Shown here: positions 1-7,505 of the stretch, piece by piece | Numbering within the stretch: position 1 is the first letter of the stretch | How the letters are laid out: every line of letters begins with the position of its first letter | Source: Fusibacter paucivorans | GTDB taxonomy: Bacteria; Bacillota; Clostridia; Peptostreptococcales; Acidaminobacteraceae | Assembly (NCBI RefSeq): GCF_018390735.1 | Contig: NZ_JAHBCL010000016.1 | Span: 39,561 to 103,560, forward strand | Reading direction: 5' to 3' | DNA length: 64,000 bases | Program-made: the position numbers and the translations under genes | The notes under the pieces: model-generated | What the model saw: only the letters and a program-made list of their open reading frames with translations | What the model was told of the DNA's origin: nothing | Databases searched by the model: none

Positions 1-1
1 A

Positions 2-58
2 AAAGAAAAAGCTTCAGAAGAAGCGACTCAGGAAAATGCACAAACGATGACATTGTAA
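2..58 (+). CDS. C-terminal end of an upstream protein (partial)
   Basis: Reading from base 2 gives an open frame of 18 codons ending at TAA 56-58, with a polar Glu/Gln-rich tail. It is followed 31 bases later by the next start codon, the usual spacing in this operon. The body of the gene lies outside the window, so no function can be assigned. Confidence 0.4.
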   Translation, partial: KEKASEEATQENAQTMTL

Positions 59-89
59 ATCAAAATAAAGAAAGGTTGGTAATTCTGAT

Positions 90-320
90 ATGAAGAAATT
101 TATAAAAAAAGTGAATGACATTACTATGACATATGCTATTAAAGCAAAGGTGGCAGTCAGTAACCATAAAGGTGAGGGCTACATCGATACAGCCGTCAAA
201 ATCTTGATTGCGGTAGTGCTCGGAGCATTACTTCTTGCAGGTCTATATGCATTATTCGGTGAGGTGGTCATGCCCACTCTTGAGCAAAGAATCAGGAACA
301 TGTTTAACTATGCAGGTTAG
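90..320 (+). CDS. Small pilin-like membrane protein (DUF6133-like)
   Basis: A 76-residue protein with a basic N-terminus, a GEGYID motif at about residues 28-33 and one long hydrophobic helix (about 37-57), then a short polar tail. This is the layout of a Flp/class III prepilin-like subunit, and the sequence resembles the DUF6133 family of Clostridial mobile elements. The next gene is a prepilin peptidase whose start lies inside this gene's last codons, so peptidase and likely substrate are translationally coupled. The (K/R)GEGYID motif recurs in the pseudopilin at 5856 and, in weaker form, in the protein at 6242. The family match is confident; the pilin role is inferred. Confidence 0.75.
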   Translation: MKKFIKKVNDITMTYAIKAKVAVSNHKGEGYIDTAVKILIAVVLGALLLAGLYALFGEVVMPTLEQRIRNMFNYAG

Positions 321-732
321 CAGTATCATTCAGACGGTGCTGTTTTTCTGTTTGATGGGATGTGCAGTCTATACAGATATCAAAAAAAGAGAAATCCCAG
401 CAATCATTTGGTCGTTGGTTGCACTGATATCAATATTAGATTTTAAGACTGTTCATCTGTTTGGCATTTTAGTAGCACTACCATTATTAATTGCAGCTAT
501 GATGAGTCCAACTGGTATTGGTGGCGGGGATATTAAGCTTGTAGCTGCGGTCGGACTTGTGATTGGCTTTTGGAAAACAGTGACTGGGATGGCAATTGGA
601 CTGAGTCTAGTGATCATTTTTCACGGAGTTGTAAAACTGTTTTACAGAATCTCGAACAAGGAGCATGGGCGCATGGCCTATCCGTTAGCGCCCTTTCTCG
701 CTCTTGGTTATCTGTGTATCTATTTTTTATGA
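310..732 (+). CDS. A24 family prepilin peptidase (CpaA/TadV-like)
   Basis: A polytopic membrane aspartyl protease of about 140 residues that would cleave, and possibly methylate, type IV/Flp-type prepilins at the cytoplasmic face of the membrane. Both catalytic signatures are visible: the first Asp in 'YTDIKKR' and the second in 'GGGDIKL' (the family GxGD motif). I chose ATG 310 because it overlaps the end of the pilin-like gene and removes an unrelated 25-residue extension. The length suits the minimal TadV/CpaA class, which lacks the methylase domain. Probable substrates are the GEGYID-type proteins at 90, 5856 and 6242. Confidence 0.85.
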   Translation: MQVSSIIQTVLFFCLMGCAVYTDIKKREIPAIIWSLVALISILDFKTVHLFGILVALPLLIAAMMSPTGIGGGDIKLVAAVGLVIGFWKTVTGMAIGLSLVIIFHGVVKLFYRISNKEHGRMAYPLAPFLALGYLCIYFL

Positions 733-740
733 AGGAGATG

Positions 741-950
741 ATGAAGCTGTTTGTAAAAGGACATAGATTTGAAACGAGTTATAATCATGAAACCTATGCA
801 TATGCAGGCAAGTGGTCAGGATCCGTGGTACTTGCTCCTGAAAATGACGAGAATGCGGAGGTTCTCATTTATACAGAAAATGAAATTAACGAACTGATTG
901 AGACAGGCGAATTAAAGCAGATCACAGATCAGGAAATGGTGATGCGGTAA
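741..950 (+). CDS. Small conserved protein of unknown function
   Basis: About 69 residues, soluble, acidic C-terminal half, no membrane segment or known motif. It sits between the prepilin peptidase and CpaB with no room for another promoter, so it belongs to the pilus operon. ATG codons at 738 and 741 crowd the AAGGAG at 732-737, so the exact start is uncertain. I do not recognise the family. Confidence 0.6.
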   Translation: MKLFVKGHRFETSYNHETYAYAGKWSGSVVLAPENDENAEVLIYTENEINELIETGELKQITDQEMVMR

Positions 951-989
951 CAATCTAAAGAAAAGAATCTATATAAAACGGAGGTACGT

Positions 990-1763
990 ATGAATATTTT
1001 TAAAAACAGAATGGTTGTCGGGGTGTTTTGCATTGTGCTTTCACTCCTCATTTGCTTTGGCATAACGCCATTGTTCAATAAAGGCATCAGCCAAAAGACT
1101 GAGATTGTCAGAGTGACTAAAGAAATAAAGGTAGGGGCTCAAATTACAAAGGATATGGTCCAAAATATTGAAGTTGGTGGGTACAACCTCCCAACAGATG
1201 TTGTGAGATCAAAAGAAACAGTAGTTGGAAGCTATGCACTTGCTGATTTATCAATTGGGGATTACATTTTGAATGCAAAAGTTTCAAAATCACCAGCTGC
1301 TGAAAATGCTTATTTGTACAATCTAGATGGCAGTAAGCAAGCTATGTCCATTACCATTAAGAGTTTTGCAAATGGTCTTTCCGGAAAGCTTCAAAGCGGT
1401 GATATTGTATCTATCATTGCTCCAGATTATAAAAAACAGGGGGCAACTGTTATTCCGCCAGAGCTTAAATATGTGGAAGTCATTTCAGTCACAGCTTCAA
1501 GCGGGTATGATGCCAACACAGGTGAACAGAAGGTTACCGAGGACGAAAGAGAATTACCTTCAACAGTTACACTACTTGTAACACCTGAACAAGGAAATAT
1601 TTTAGCTAGTCTTGATGCAGATGGAAAGACACATCTTTCACTTGTGTATCGAGGAGACCAGAAAAATATTAAGGAGTTTCTTGATACTCAGACTAAAATT
1701 TTAGATGCTCTATATCCCAAAAACAGCACTAATGCTACAACTTTAGTTGGACAGGGGGAATAA
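990..1763 (+). CDS. CpaB/RcpC-like pilus assembly protein with SAF domain
   Basis: A 257-residue protein with one N-terminal membrane anchor (about residues 8-28) followed by an SAF-type domain ('VTKEIKVGAQITKDMV', about 43-58) and a C-terminal domain with the 'LVTPEQGNILASL' segment typical of CpaB/RcpC. In Tad systems CpaB is a membrane-anchored, envelope-facing assembly factor. Start ATG 990 has a GGAGG ribosome binding site. The next gene begins 3 bases after its stop. Confidence 0.85.
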   Translation: MNIFKNRMVVGVFCIVLSLLICFGITPLFNKGISQKTEIVRVTKEIKVGAQITKDMVQNIEVGGYNLPTDVVRSKETVVGSYALADLSIGDYILNAKVSKSPAAENAYLYNLDGSKQAMSITIKSFANGLSGKLQSGDIVSIIAPDYKKQGATVIPPELKYVEVISVTASSGYDANTGEQKVTEDERELPSTVTLLVTPEQGNILASLDADGKTHLSLVYRGDQKNIKEFLDTQTKILDALYPKNSTNATTLVGQGE

Positions 1764-1765
1764 GG

Positions 1766-2578
1766 ATGATCAATTTTAAGAAGAATTCAATCTTCTCCCG
1801 TGATGCCAAAGAAGAATCAGTAAAAGAAGAGATTCTCCACGGCGGTGTTCTAGCTGTCTGGGGAAGCCCAGGATCCGGTAAAACAACGACTGCCGTCAAA
1901 CTAGCCAAGTATCTTGCAGATAAAAAGAAAAATGTCATTTTAGTACTGTGTGATATGACTGCACCGATGCTGCCTTGCATTTGTCCGCCATCAGATTTGG
2001 AATGTGAAAAGTCACTCGGAAGCATTCTGTCTGCGACACATGTGACCGAACCGTTGGTGAAATACAACATGATCACCCACAAGAAGATGGCCTACCTAAC
2101 AATGATTGGTATGCTGAAAGGCGAGAATGAGTACACCTATGCTTCGTATTCAAAAGTGCAAGCGATGGAGTTTATTGAATCGCTTAGAAAAATAGCGCCA
2201 TTTGTTATCATTGACTGCAGTAGCTACATTGCCAATGACATTCTATCAGCTGTTTCACTTCTTGAATGTGACAGTGTTCTCAGGCTTGCCAATTGTGATT
2301 TGAAGTCTATAAGCTATCTCTCCAGTCAGCTGTCACTCTTACAGAACAGCAACTGGGATATAGACAAGCAGTACAAAGTCGCATCCAATGTCAAATCCAA
2401 TCACGGAATAGAACATATGGCAGGAGCACTTGGGAGTCTTTCTTTTAAACTGCCTTATTCAGAGGAAGTGGAAGAACAGACCTTAGCAGGAAATTTACTT
2501 GCAGACCTGACACTTAAAAACAGCAGGGAATACAGAAAAGAAATTGAAAAAATTGCAAAGGAGGTGTTCGGATGCTAG
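1766..2578 (+). CDS. TadZ/CpaE-like P-loop ATPase
   Basis: A 270-residue cytoplasmic P-loop protein. A glycine-rich Walker A loop 'GSPGSGKTTTA' lies near residues 34-44 and a likely second motif 'FVIIDCSSY' near 149-157. This resembles the ParA/MinD-like TadZ/CpaE proteins that position Tad pilus machinery at the membrane. Position between CpaB and CpaF is the canonical Tad order. It ends inside the start of the next gene (ATG 2572), indicating coupled translation. Divergence from classical CpaE is high, so the role rests mostly on context. Confidence 0.75.
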   Translation: MINFKKNSIFSRDAKEESVKEEILHGGVLAVWGSPGSGKTTTAVKLAKYLADKKKNVILVLCDMTAPMLPCICPPSDLECEKSLGSILSATHVTEPLVKYNMITHKKMAYLTMIGMLKGENEYTYASYSKVQAMEFIESLRKIAPFVIIDCSSYIANDILSAVSLLECDSVLRLANCDLKSISYLSSQLSLLQNSNWDIDKQYKVASNVKSNHGIEHMAGALGSLSFKLPYSEEVEEQTLAGNLLADLTLKNSREYRKEIEKIAKEVFGC

Positions 2579-4029
2579 ATAATCGAAATGAAAAACTGAT
2601 CGAACCAATGGATAATCGAATCGAAGAACTCATGAACACCTCAAACAAATATAAGAAAAACAAGGAGCTGGGTACTGAAAATCGTACACACTCCTTATTT
2701 TTCGCCCCTGAGTCAGAAAAGAAGGATTTTCAGACTGTCCTCAAAGAAGTGCAAGAATACATCTCTAGCAACTACTCTGTTCTGATCACGGATCAGGGCT
2801 TGGAAGATGCTAAAGAGCAGATGAAACGTTACATCAGCAAGTACGTCATGGATGAAAGAATTGCAGTCAAGGGCATGGAAGGACAAGAACTGGTTGATGC
2901 CCTATATACCGAAATGGCTGAGTATGGTTTTCTCACAAAATACATCTTTGGAAAAGGCATTGAGGAGATAGATATCAACTCATGGCAGGATATCGAGGTG
3001 CAATACTCTGATGGACGAAATGAAAAATTGAAAGAGCACTTTGACTCACCGGAACACGCCATCAATGTCATTAGAAGAATGCTTCATGTCTCTGGGATGG
3101 TCCTTGATAACGCAAGCCCTGCAGTCCTTGGACATCTTTCAAAGAATATCCGAATTGCTGTCCTTAAAACGCCACTTGTGGATGAAGACGTTGGCATTGC
3201 AGCATCTATCCGAATTGTTAATCCTCAAAGCATGAGGAAAGAGGATTTTGTCAGGAGTGGTACAGCTACGGAGGAGATGCTCGACTTCCTGTCCAACCTG
3301 ATTCGCTACGGCATTTCTGTTTGCGTAGCAGGAGCGACAAGCTCTGGTAAAACAACGGTCCTGGGATGGCTTCTTACAACCATCCCAAACAACAAGAGAA
3401 TCTATACCATTGAAAATGGATCCCGTGAGCTAGACCTAATCCGTCAAGATGATGGGAAAGTCGTCAATTCAGTGATTCATACCATCACTCGTGACAGCGA
3501 GAATGAAAAACAAAGAGTCGACCAAATCATGCTTCTTGATATGGCACTGAGATTTAATCCGGATATTGCAGTGGTTGGTGAAATGCGTGGGGCTGAAGCA
3601 AACGCAGCTCAGGAGGCAGCTCGAACAGGTATTGCGGTACTTACAACAATTCATGCCAACTCTTGTGAAGCAACTTACCGAAGGATGGTATCCCTTTGTA
3701 AACGTGCGGTGGATATGTCAGATGACACGCTTATGGGATATGTGACAGAAGCCTATCCTATCGTTGTCTTTTGCAAACAGCTTGAAAACAAGCAGAGAAA
3801 GATGATGGAAATCATGGAATGCGAAATTCTACCGGATGGTTCCAGGAATTATCGCGTACTGTTTCAGTACATCATTACGGAGAATCGAATGGATGAGCAG
3901 GGCAAGTTTATCATTGAGGGAACACATAAACAGGAGTATAGCATTTCCGAGAGCTTGTCCAAAAGGCTCCTTGAAAATGGGATGCCCATTGAAATGATCA
4001 ATCGAATGAAGCGAAGGGAAGTGACTTAA
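2572..4029 (+). CDS. CpaF/TadA-type secretion ATPase
   Basis: A 485-residue hexameric motor ATPase of the type II/IV secretion superfamily, predicted to power pilus assembly from the cytoplasm. Walker A 'GATSSGKTT' is at about residues 254-262, the Asp box region contains 'GEMRGAEANAAQEAARTG', and the following 'TTIHANS' is the His-box typical of CpaF/TadA. The N-terminal 100 residues are charged, as in the family. It overlaps the TadZ-like gene by 7 bases and is followed 2 bases later by the TadB-like gene. Confidence 0.92.
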   Translation: MLDNRNEKLIEPMDNRIEELMNTSNKYKKNKELGTENRTHSLFFAPESEKKDFQTVLKEVQEYISSNYSVLITDQGLEDAKEQMKRYISKYVMDERIAVKGMEGQELVDALYTEMAEYGFLTKYIFGKGIEEIDINSWQDIEVQYSDGRNEKLKEHFDSPEHAINVIRRMLHVSGMVLDNASPAVLGHLSKNIRIAVLKTPLVDEDVGIAASIRIVNPQSMRKEDFVRSGTATEEMLDFLSNLIRYGISVCVAGATSSGKTTVLGWLLTTIPNNKRIYTIENGSRELDLIRQDDGKVVNSVIHTITRDSENEKQRVDQIMLLDMALRFNPDIAVVGEMRGAEANAAQEAARTGIAVLTTIHANSCEATYRRMVSLCKRAVDMSDDTLMGYVTEAYPIVVFCKQLENKQRKMMEIMECEILPDGSRNYRVLFQYIITENRMDEQGKFIIEGTHKQEYSISESLSKRLLENGMPIEMINRMKRREVT

Positions 4030-4031
4030 AG

Positions 4032-4961
4032 ATGAATGTGATACTACTAATTGCCTGTATCGGAATGATCACGGGCTTTTTTATCATCTTATCGCTATCA
4101 CCAATGGAATTTACAGATAGCGTTTTCAAAAATATTTTGAACAAACCGCGCAGTATCAAAGAAGAAATAAATGAAATAACCAAACGAAAGAAAGTGTCTT
4201 ACTTTAGACGAGAAGTCATTGAAGTGCAGTCAATTTTGAAGCTGACCGGACGAGAAGGATGGTTTCCAATGATCTGCGCAGTGTCGTTATTTCTTTTTGC
4301 CATTGGCAGTGGAATTGCAATTGTGCTTGGCAATTTCTTTTCAGCGCCTGTTCTTGGTATCGGTTTTATGCTTCTACCGTTTTGGTATGTGAGGCTGACA
4401 CAAACCCATTTTAAAAGGGATATTGCAGCTGAGCTTGAAACAGCTCTGTCGATCATCACGACAGCGTACCTAAGAAATGAAGATATTGTGACTGCGGTAG
4501 AAGAAAATATCGACTATCTGAATCCGCCAGTTCTGTCTGTATTCAAGGGATTCGTCTATCGCATTAAGATGATCAACCCAGACATTGCAGCAGGTTTGGA
4601 GGAAATGAAAGTTCAGCTTGAAAACGCTGTGTTTCGTGAATGGTGCGATGCTTTGATTGCATGCCAGATTGATAGAAACCTAAAAACCACACTAACACCC
4701 ATCGTATCTAAATTATCTGATATGCGAGTGGTAAATGGCGAGCTAGAAAATATGGTCTTTGAGCCGAGAAAAGAATTTATCTCCATGCAGCTCTTAGTGG
4801 TTGGAAACATACCGCTATTATATTTTTTGAATAAGGACTGGTACAACGCTTTAATGCATACACCTCTTGGCCAGATTATTCTAGCCATCTGTTTCGCTGC
4901 AATCTTTATTTCAGCAGCATTTGTTATTAAGCTGACACAGCCCATTGAGTATAGGAGGTAG
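4032..4961 (+). CDS. TadB-like inner-membrane platform protein
   Basis: A 309-residue membrane protein with two N-terminal hydrophobic segments (about 3-20 and 75-120), a large cytoplasmic helical region and two C-terminal membrane segments, the layout of T2SSF/TadB platform proteins. It follows the CpaF motor directly and precedes a second family member, the standard tadA-tadB-tadC order. Sequence conservation is low, so the call rests on topology and order. Confidence 0.8.
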   Translation: MNVILLIACIGMITGFFIILSLSPMEFTDSVFKNILNKPRSIKEEINEITKRKKVSYFRREVIEVQSILKLTGREGWFPMICAVSLFLFAIGSGIAIVLGNFFSAPVLGIGFMLLPFWYVRLTQTHFKRDIAAELETALSIITTAYLRNEDIVTAVEENIDYLNPPVLSVFKGFVYRIKMINPDIAAGLEEMKVQLENAVFREWCDALIACQIDRNLKTTLTPIVSKLSDMRVVNGELENMVFEPRKEFISMQLLVVGNIPLLYFLNKDWYNALMHTPLGQIILAICFAAIFISAAFVIKLTQPIEYRR

Positions 4962-4967
4962 GCAGAA

Positions 4968-5840
4968 ATGATGATATTGATTGTGCTATTTGGACTTCTT
5001 TTTGCCGTGGGTCTGTTCTTTATACTAGCTGAGGTATTTAAGCTTCCAAGACTTGCAACGGGGAAAGCCATGATCTCTGCGGTAAGTCAGAATAAGGGTA
5101 AGGCGAAAAATCTGGATGTTTTGATTGGCAGTTTATCGGTGAAACTTGCCAAACATCTTCCAATGGATGAATACAAAAAAAGCAGGATGAAAAACACTTT
5201 AAAAGCCGCCGGCATGAACCAAAGTCCAGAAGAATTTATGGCTTTCGCACTTGTTAAGGCTTTGCTCGTGGCAATTGGTGTTATCCCATGCCTTCTGGTT
5301 TTGCCGTTACTTGCTCCTGTTTTGATGTTCCTCGCGGTGATGATCTACTTCAAAGAAATTAAAAAGGCCGATGAAAAACTGTCTGCCAAAAGAGAAAAAA
5401 TCGAATCAGAACTGCCAAGGTTTGTGGCTACGATTACACAAGAGCTGAAGGCAAGTAGAGATGTTCTTGGCATACTTGAGAACTTTAAGAAAAATGCTGG
5501 GGAGGAGTTTGGAAATGAACTGGACGTTTTAACTGCGGATATGAGATCTAGTAGTTATGAAGCGGCCCTTACAAGATTTGAGGCAAGAATCAACTCGCCT
5601 ATGCTATCGGATATCACAAGAGGTTTAATTGGTGTTCTTAGGGGTGACGAAGGGGGCGTATATTTTCAGATGCTTGCCCATGATATGAAACAACTGGAAC
5701 TTCAAAGATTGAAAGCACAGGCAATGAAGATACCACCCAAAATTCGAGTGTTCAGTTTCATCATGCTCATGTGTTTCCTCATGACCTACATGGCAATTAT
5801 TGTGTATGAAATTTTACGTTCCCTTGGCGGAATGTTTTAG
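4968..5840 (+). CDS. TadC-like membrane platform protein (T2SSF)
   Basis: A 290-residue membrane protein with an N-terminal anchor, a central hydrophobic hairpin (about 85-125), a cytoplasmic helical domain containing 'ELPRFVATITQELKASRDV', and a C-terminal membrane helix. This is the T2SSF domain pattern, and it pairs with the TadB-like protein as the platform on which the CpaF ATPase acts. Its start lies 6 bases past the TadB stop. Confidence 0.82.
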   Translation: MMILIVLFGLLFAVGLFFILAEVFKLPRLATGKAMISAVSQNKGKAKNLDVLIGSLSVKLAKHLPMDEYKKSRMKNTLKAAGMNQSPEEFMAFALVKALLVAIGVIPCLLVLPLLAPVLMFLAVMIYFKEIKKADEKLSAKREKIESELPRFVATITQELKASRDVLGILENFKKNAGEEFGNELDVLTADMRSSSYEAALTRFEARINSPMLSDITRGLIGVLRGDEGGVYFQMLAHDMKQLELQRLKAQAMKIPPKIRVFSFIMLMCFLMTYMAIIVYEILRSLGGMF

Positions 5841-5855
5841 GGGAGGTGGTGAAGT

Positions 5856-6251
5856 GTGAGGCATTTATTAAAAAGCAACCGTGGTGAAGGATACATTGAT
5901 GTGGTTGTGCTTGTACTTTGTGCAATGCTCGTGATTGCGCTTGCTGTGAAGGTGTTTCCTGCCTACATCATCAAACAGCAGGTGGACACCTTTGCTGTTG
6001 AGCTAATGAGAGAAGCAGAAATTGCTGGAAGAGTGGGAACAGAAACTACACAGAGAGAACTGATTTTAAGAGAAAAAACTGGAATTATCCCAACGATTGT
6101 ATGGTCAAAATCGGGTCAGATTCAGCTCAACGAAGAAATATCAGTGACAGTGACTTATCCGATTAACATAGGACTGTTTGGCGGTTTTGGCTCCTTCCCG
6201 ATTACCCTCAGAGCTGATGCTGCAGGAAAGGGGGAGGTCTATTGGAAGTAA
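5856..6251 (+). CDS. DUF4320-like pseudopilin
   Basis: A 131-residue protein starting at GTG 5856 after a GGGAGGTGG ribosome binding site. It has a short basic leader, a GEGYID motif at residues 9-14 and a hydrophobic helix (about 15-35), followed by an extracellular beta-rich domain. The motif is the same as in the small pilin-like protein at 90, so both are likely substrates of the prepilin peptidase at 310. It resembles the DUF4320 family found in Clostridial conjugative elements. Its end overlaps the next start by 10 bases. Confidence 0.75.
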   Translation: MRHLLKSNRGEGYIDVVVLVLCAMLVIALAVKVFPAYIIKQQVDTFAVELMREAEIAGRVGTETTQRELILREKTGIIPTIVWSKSGQIQLNEEISVTVTYPINIGLFGGFGSFPITLRADAAGKGEVYWK

Positions 6252-6784
6252 AAAAAATACTGTCAAACAACAGAGGTAGTGGTTTTCCACTAGCAGTTGC
6301 CATCACGCTGTGCTTGGTCATGATTTTCACTGGAATATCTGAATATTTTAGGCTCATGATAGTTGCACAGGGTGTTCGTGATGCACTTCAGTCAGCTGTC
6401 ATTTCAACAGTCAGTGACAATTATGATGATGTTTATCATGGTGTTCGTGAAGGGTACTCAGGTGGGTATCAACCTATTGATACAGATTTTGAAGAGTCCT
6501 TCGACTATGGTGATGTTTATGATCGTTTAGATGGCATTCTTGGTCTGAAGCAACTTGGCTATGAGCACATTAAAACAACCGGTGAAGGTAAAACAGAGTT
6601 TAAAATATGGGATTTGAATGTTGATATCCAAAATGCACCACTGGCTAGCGGCGATATTAAACAGCAAAGGTTTAAGGTGGATAGTTCCATTATGCTTGAA
6701 GTACCTGTATCATTTGGTGGAAAACTTCTGCCACCCATGATAATTAAGGTCAAAAACAGCGCTGGTTACACCCCGAAATTTTAG
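6242..6784 (+). CDS. TadE/TadG-like pseudopilin
   Basis: A 180-residue protein from TTG 6242, overlapping the DUF4320-like gene. A short basic leader leads to 'RGSGFPLAVA' and a hydrophobic helix (about 16-36), then a soluble extracellular domain. The N-terminal pattern is that of TadE/TadG minor pseudopilins. It closes the pilus gene block; a 100-base gap follows. The TadE/G label is by architecture, not strong sequence identity. Confidence 0.65.
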   Translation: MEVKKILSNNRGSGFPLAVAITLCLVMIFTGISEYFRLMIVAQGVRDALQSAVISTVSDNYDDVYHGVREGYSGGYQPIDTDFEESFDYGDVYDRLDGILGLKQLGYEHIKTTGEGKTEFKIWDLNVDIQNAPLASGDIKQQRFKVDSSIMLEVPVSFGGKLLPPMIIKVKNSAGYTPKF

Positions 6785-6884
6785 ATTCTAAGAACTTGTA
6801 AAATTATAGTAGACTATTCAAAAGGCTTGTGCTAGGGTGAGGTTTAAGAAGGACAATACTTTAAAAATTAAGGAGGCATTTCTC

Positions 6885-7442
6885 ATGAAAAATATTAATG
6901 ATAAAACGAAGAAAAGAGTAGTACTGGCTTGCGGTCTTGTGATCAGCGTGGCACTTATTGTGATGATCGGGGCTAGATTTACGAAAGCACCAGTGACCGA
7001 GGCAATCAATAATACTCAGAACACTGAAATAAGCAAGGTTGTCGTAGAAAACCCAAATGGTGCAGAAACAAATAAAAATGACGAGGTCAAGGTCGAGCCA
7101 ATCGAAGTGCCAAAAGAAACTCAAGTGGATAGTGGTGCAGACGATACAGGAACAGACCAAAAAATTCAAGGTGATGTTCCCGATAAACCAACTTATACTG
7201 AAGAACAACTGACTGATCCGACACAAAAGCCTGACGGTGAAAAAGTAGATCCACAAAAATCAGAAGATAAGAATCCTACAACGACTACAACACCAAAGCC
7301 AAATAAACCGGTAACGACTACGGAACAGAAACCTTCTGGTGGGCTACCCGGATTTGATAGTGTGCCAGATGGCGGAGCGAATCAAGTGATTAACGGAGAA
7401 AGCGATGGAGATATCAACAAAGAAGTTGGATCGATGAATTAA
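6885..7442 (+). CDS. Membrane-anchored Thr/Pro/Lys-rich protein (DUF6550-like)
   Basis: A 185-residue protein with one N-terminal membrane helix (about 11-29) and a long low-complexity extracellular stalk rich in Thr, Pro, Lys, Asp and Gly. ATG 6885 has an AAGGAGG site at the right spacing; an upstream in-frame start would add 16 residues without a ribosome binding site. Resembles the DUF6550 family of conjugative elements. A role as wall-spanning surface stalk is inferred from composition. Confidence 0.7.
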   Translation: MKNINDKTKKRVVLACGLVISVALIVMIGARFTKAPVTEAINNTQNTEISKVVVENPNGAETNKNDEVKVEPIEVPKETQVDSGADDTGTDQKIQGDVPDKPTYTEEQLTDPTQKPDGEKVDPQKSEDKNPTTTTTPKPNKPVTTTEQKPSGGLPGFDSVPDGGANQVINGESDGDINKEVGSMN

Positions 7443-7460
7443 GAATAGTAGCAAATGAGG

Positions 7461-7484
7461 GCACTGCATATAGCGGTGCTTTTT
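7461..7484 (+). terminator. Intra-operon terminator-like hairpin 1
   Basis: GCACTGC (7461-7467) pairs with GCGGTGC (7473-7479) around a 5-base loop and is followed by five T. It lies between the DUF6550-like stop and the ribosome binding site of the next gene, as in the other hairpins of this element. Confidence 0.65.
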
Positions 7485-7505
7485 CTTTTGCAGAAAGGAG
7501 CACAA

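Noticed and set aside
1735..2082. 115-codon minus-strand frame
   Set aside because: Lies antisense to the TadZ-like gene, no ribosome binding site, no recognisable protein; a shadow of the real gene, like the many other minus-strand frames.
4613..5071. 152-codon minus-strand frame across the TadB/TadC genes
   Set aside because: Antisense to two well-supported membrane-protein genes and without motif or initiation signal.
6861..7256. 131-codon minus-strand frame
   Set aside because: Antisense to the Thr/Pro-rich anchored protein; its Cys/His/Phe-rich composition is what the reverse of that repeat gives.
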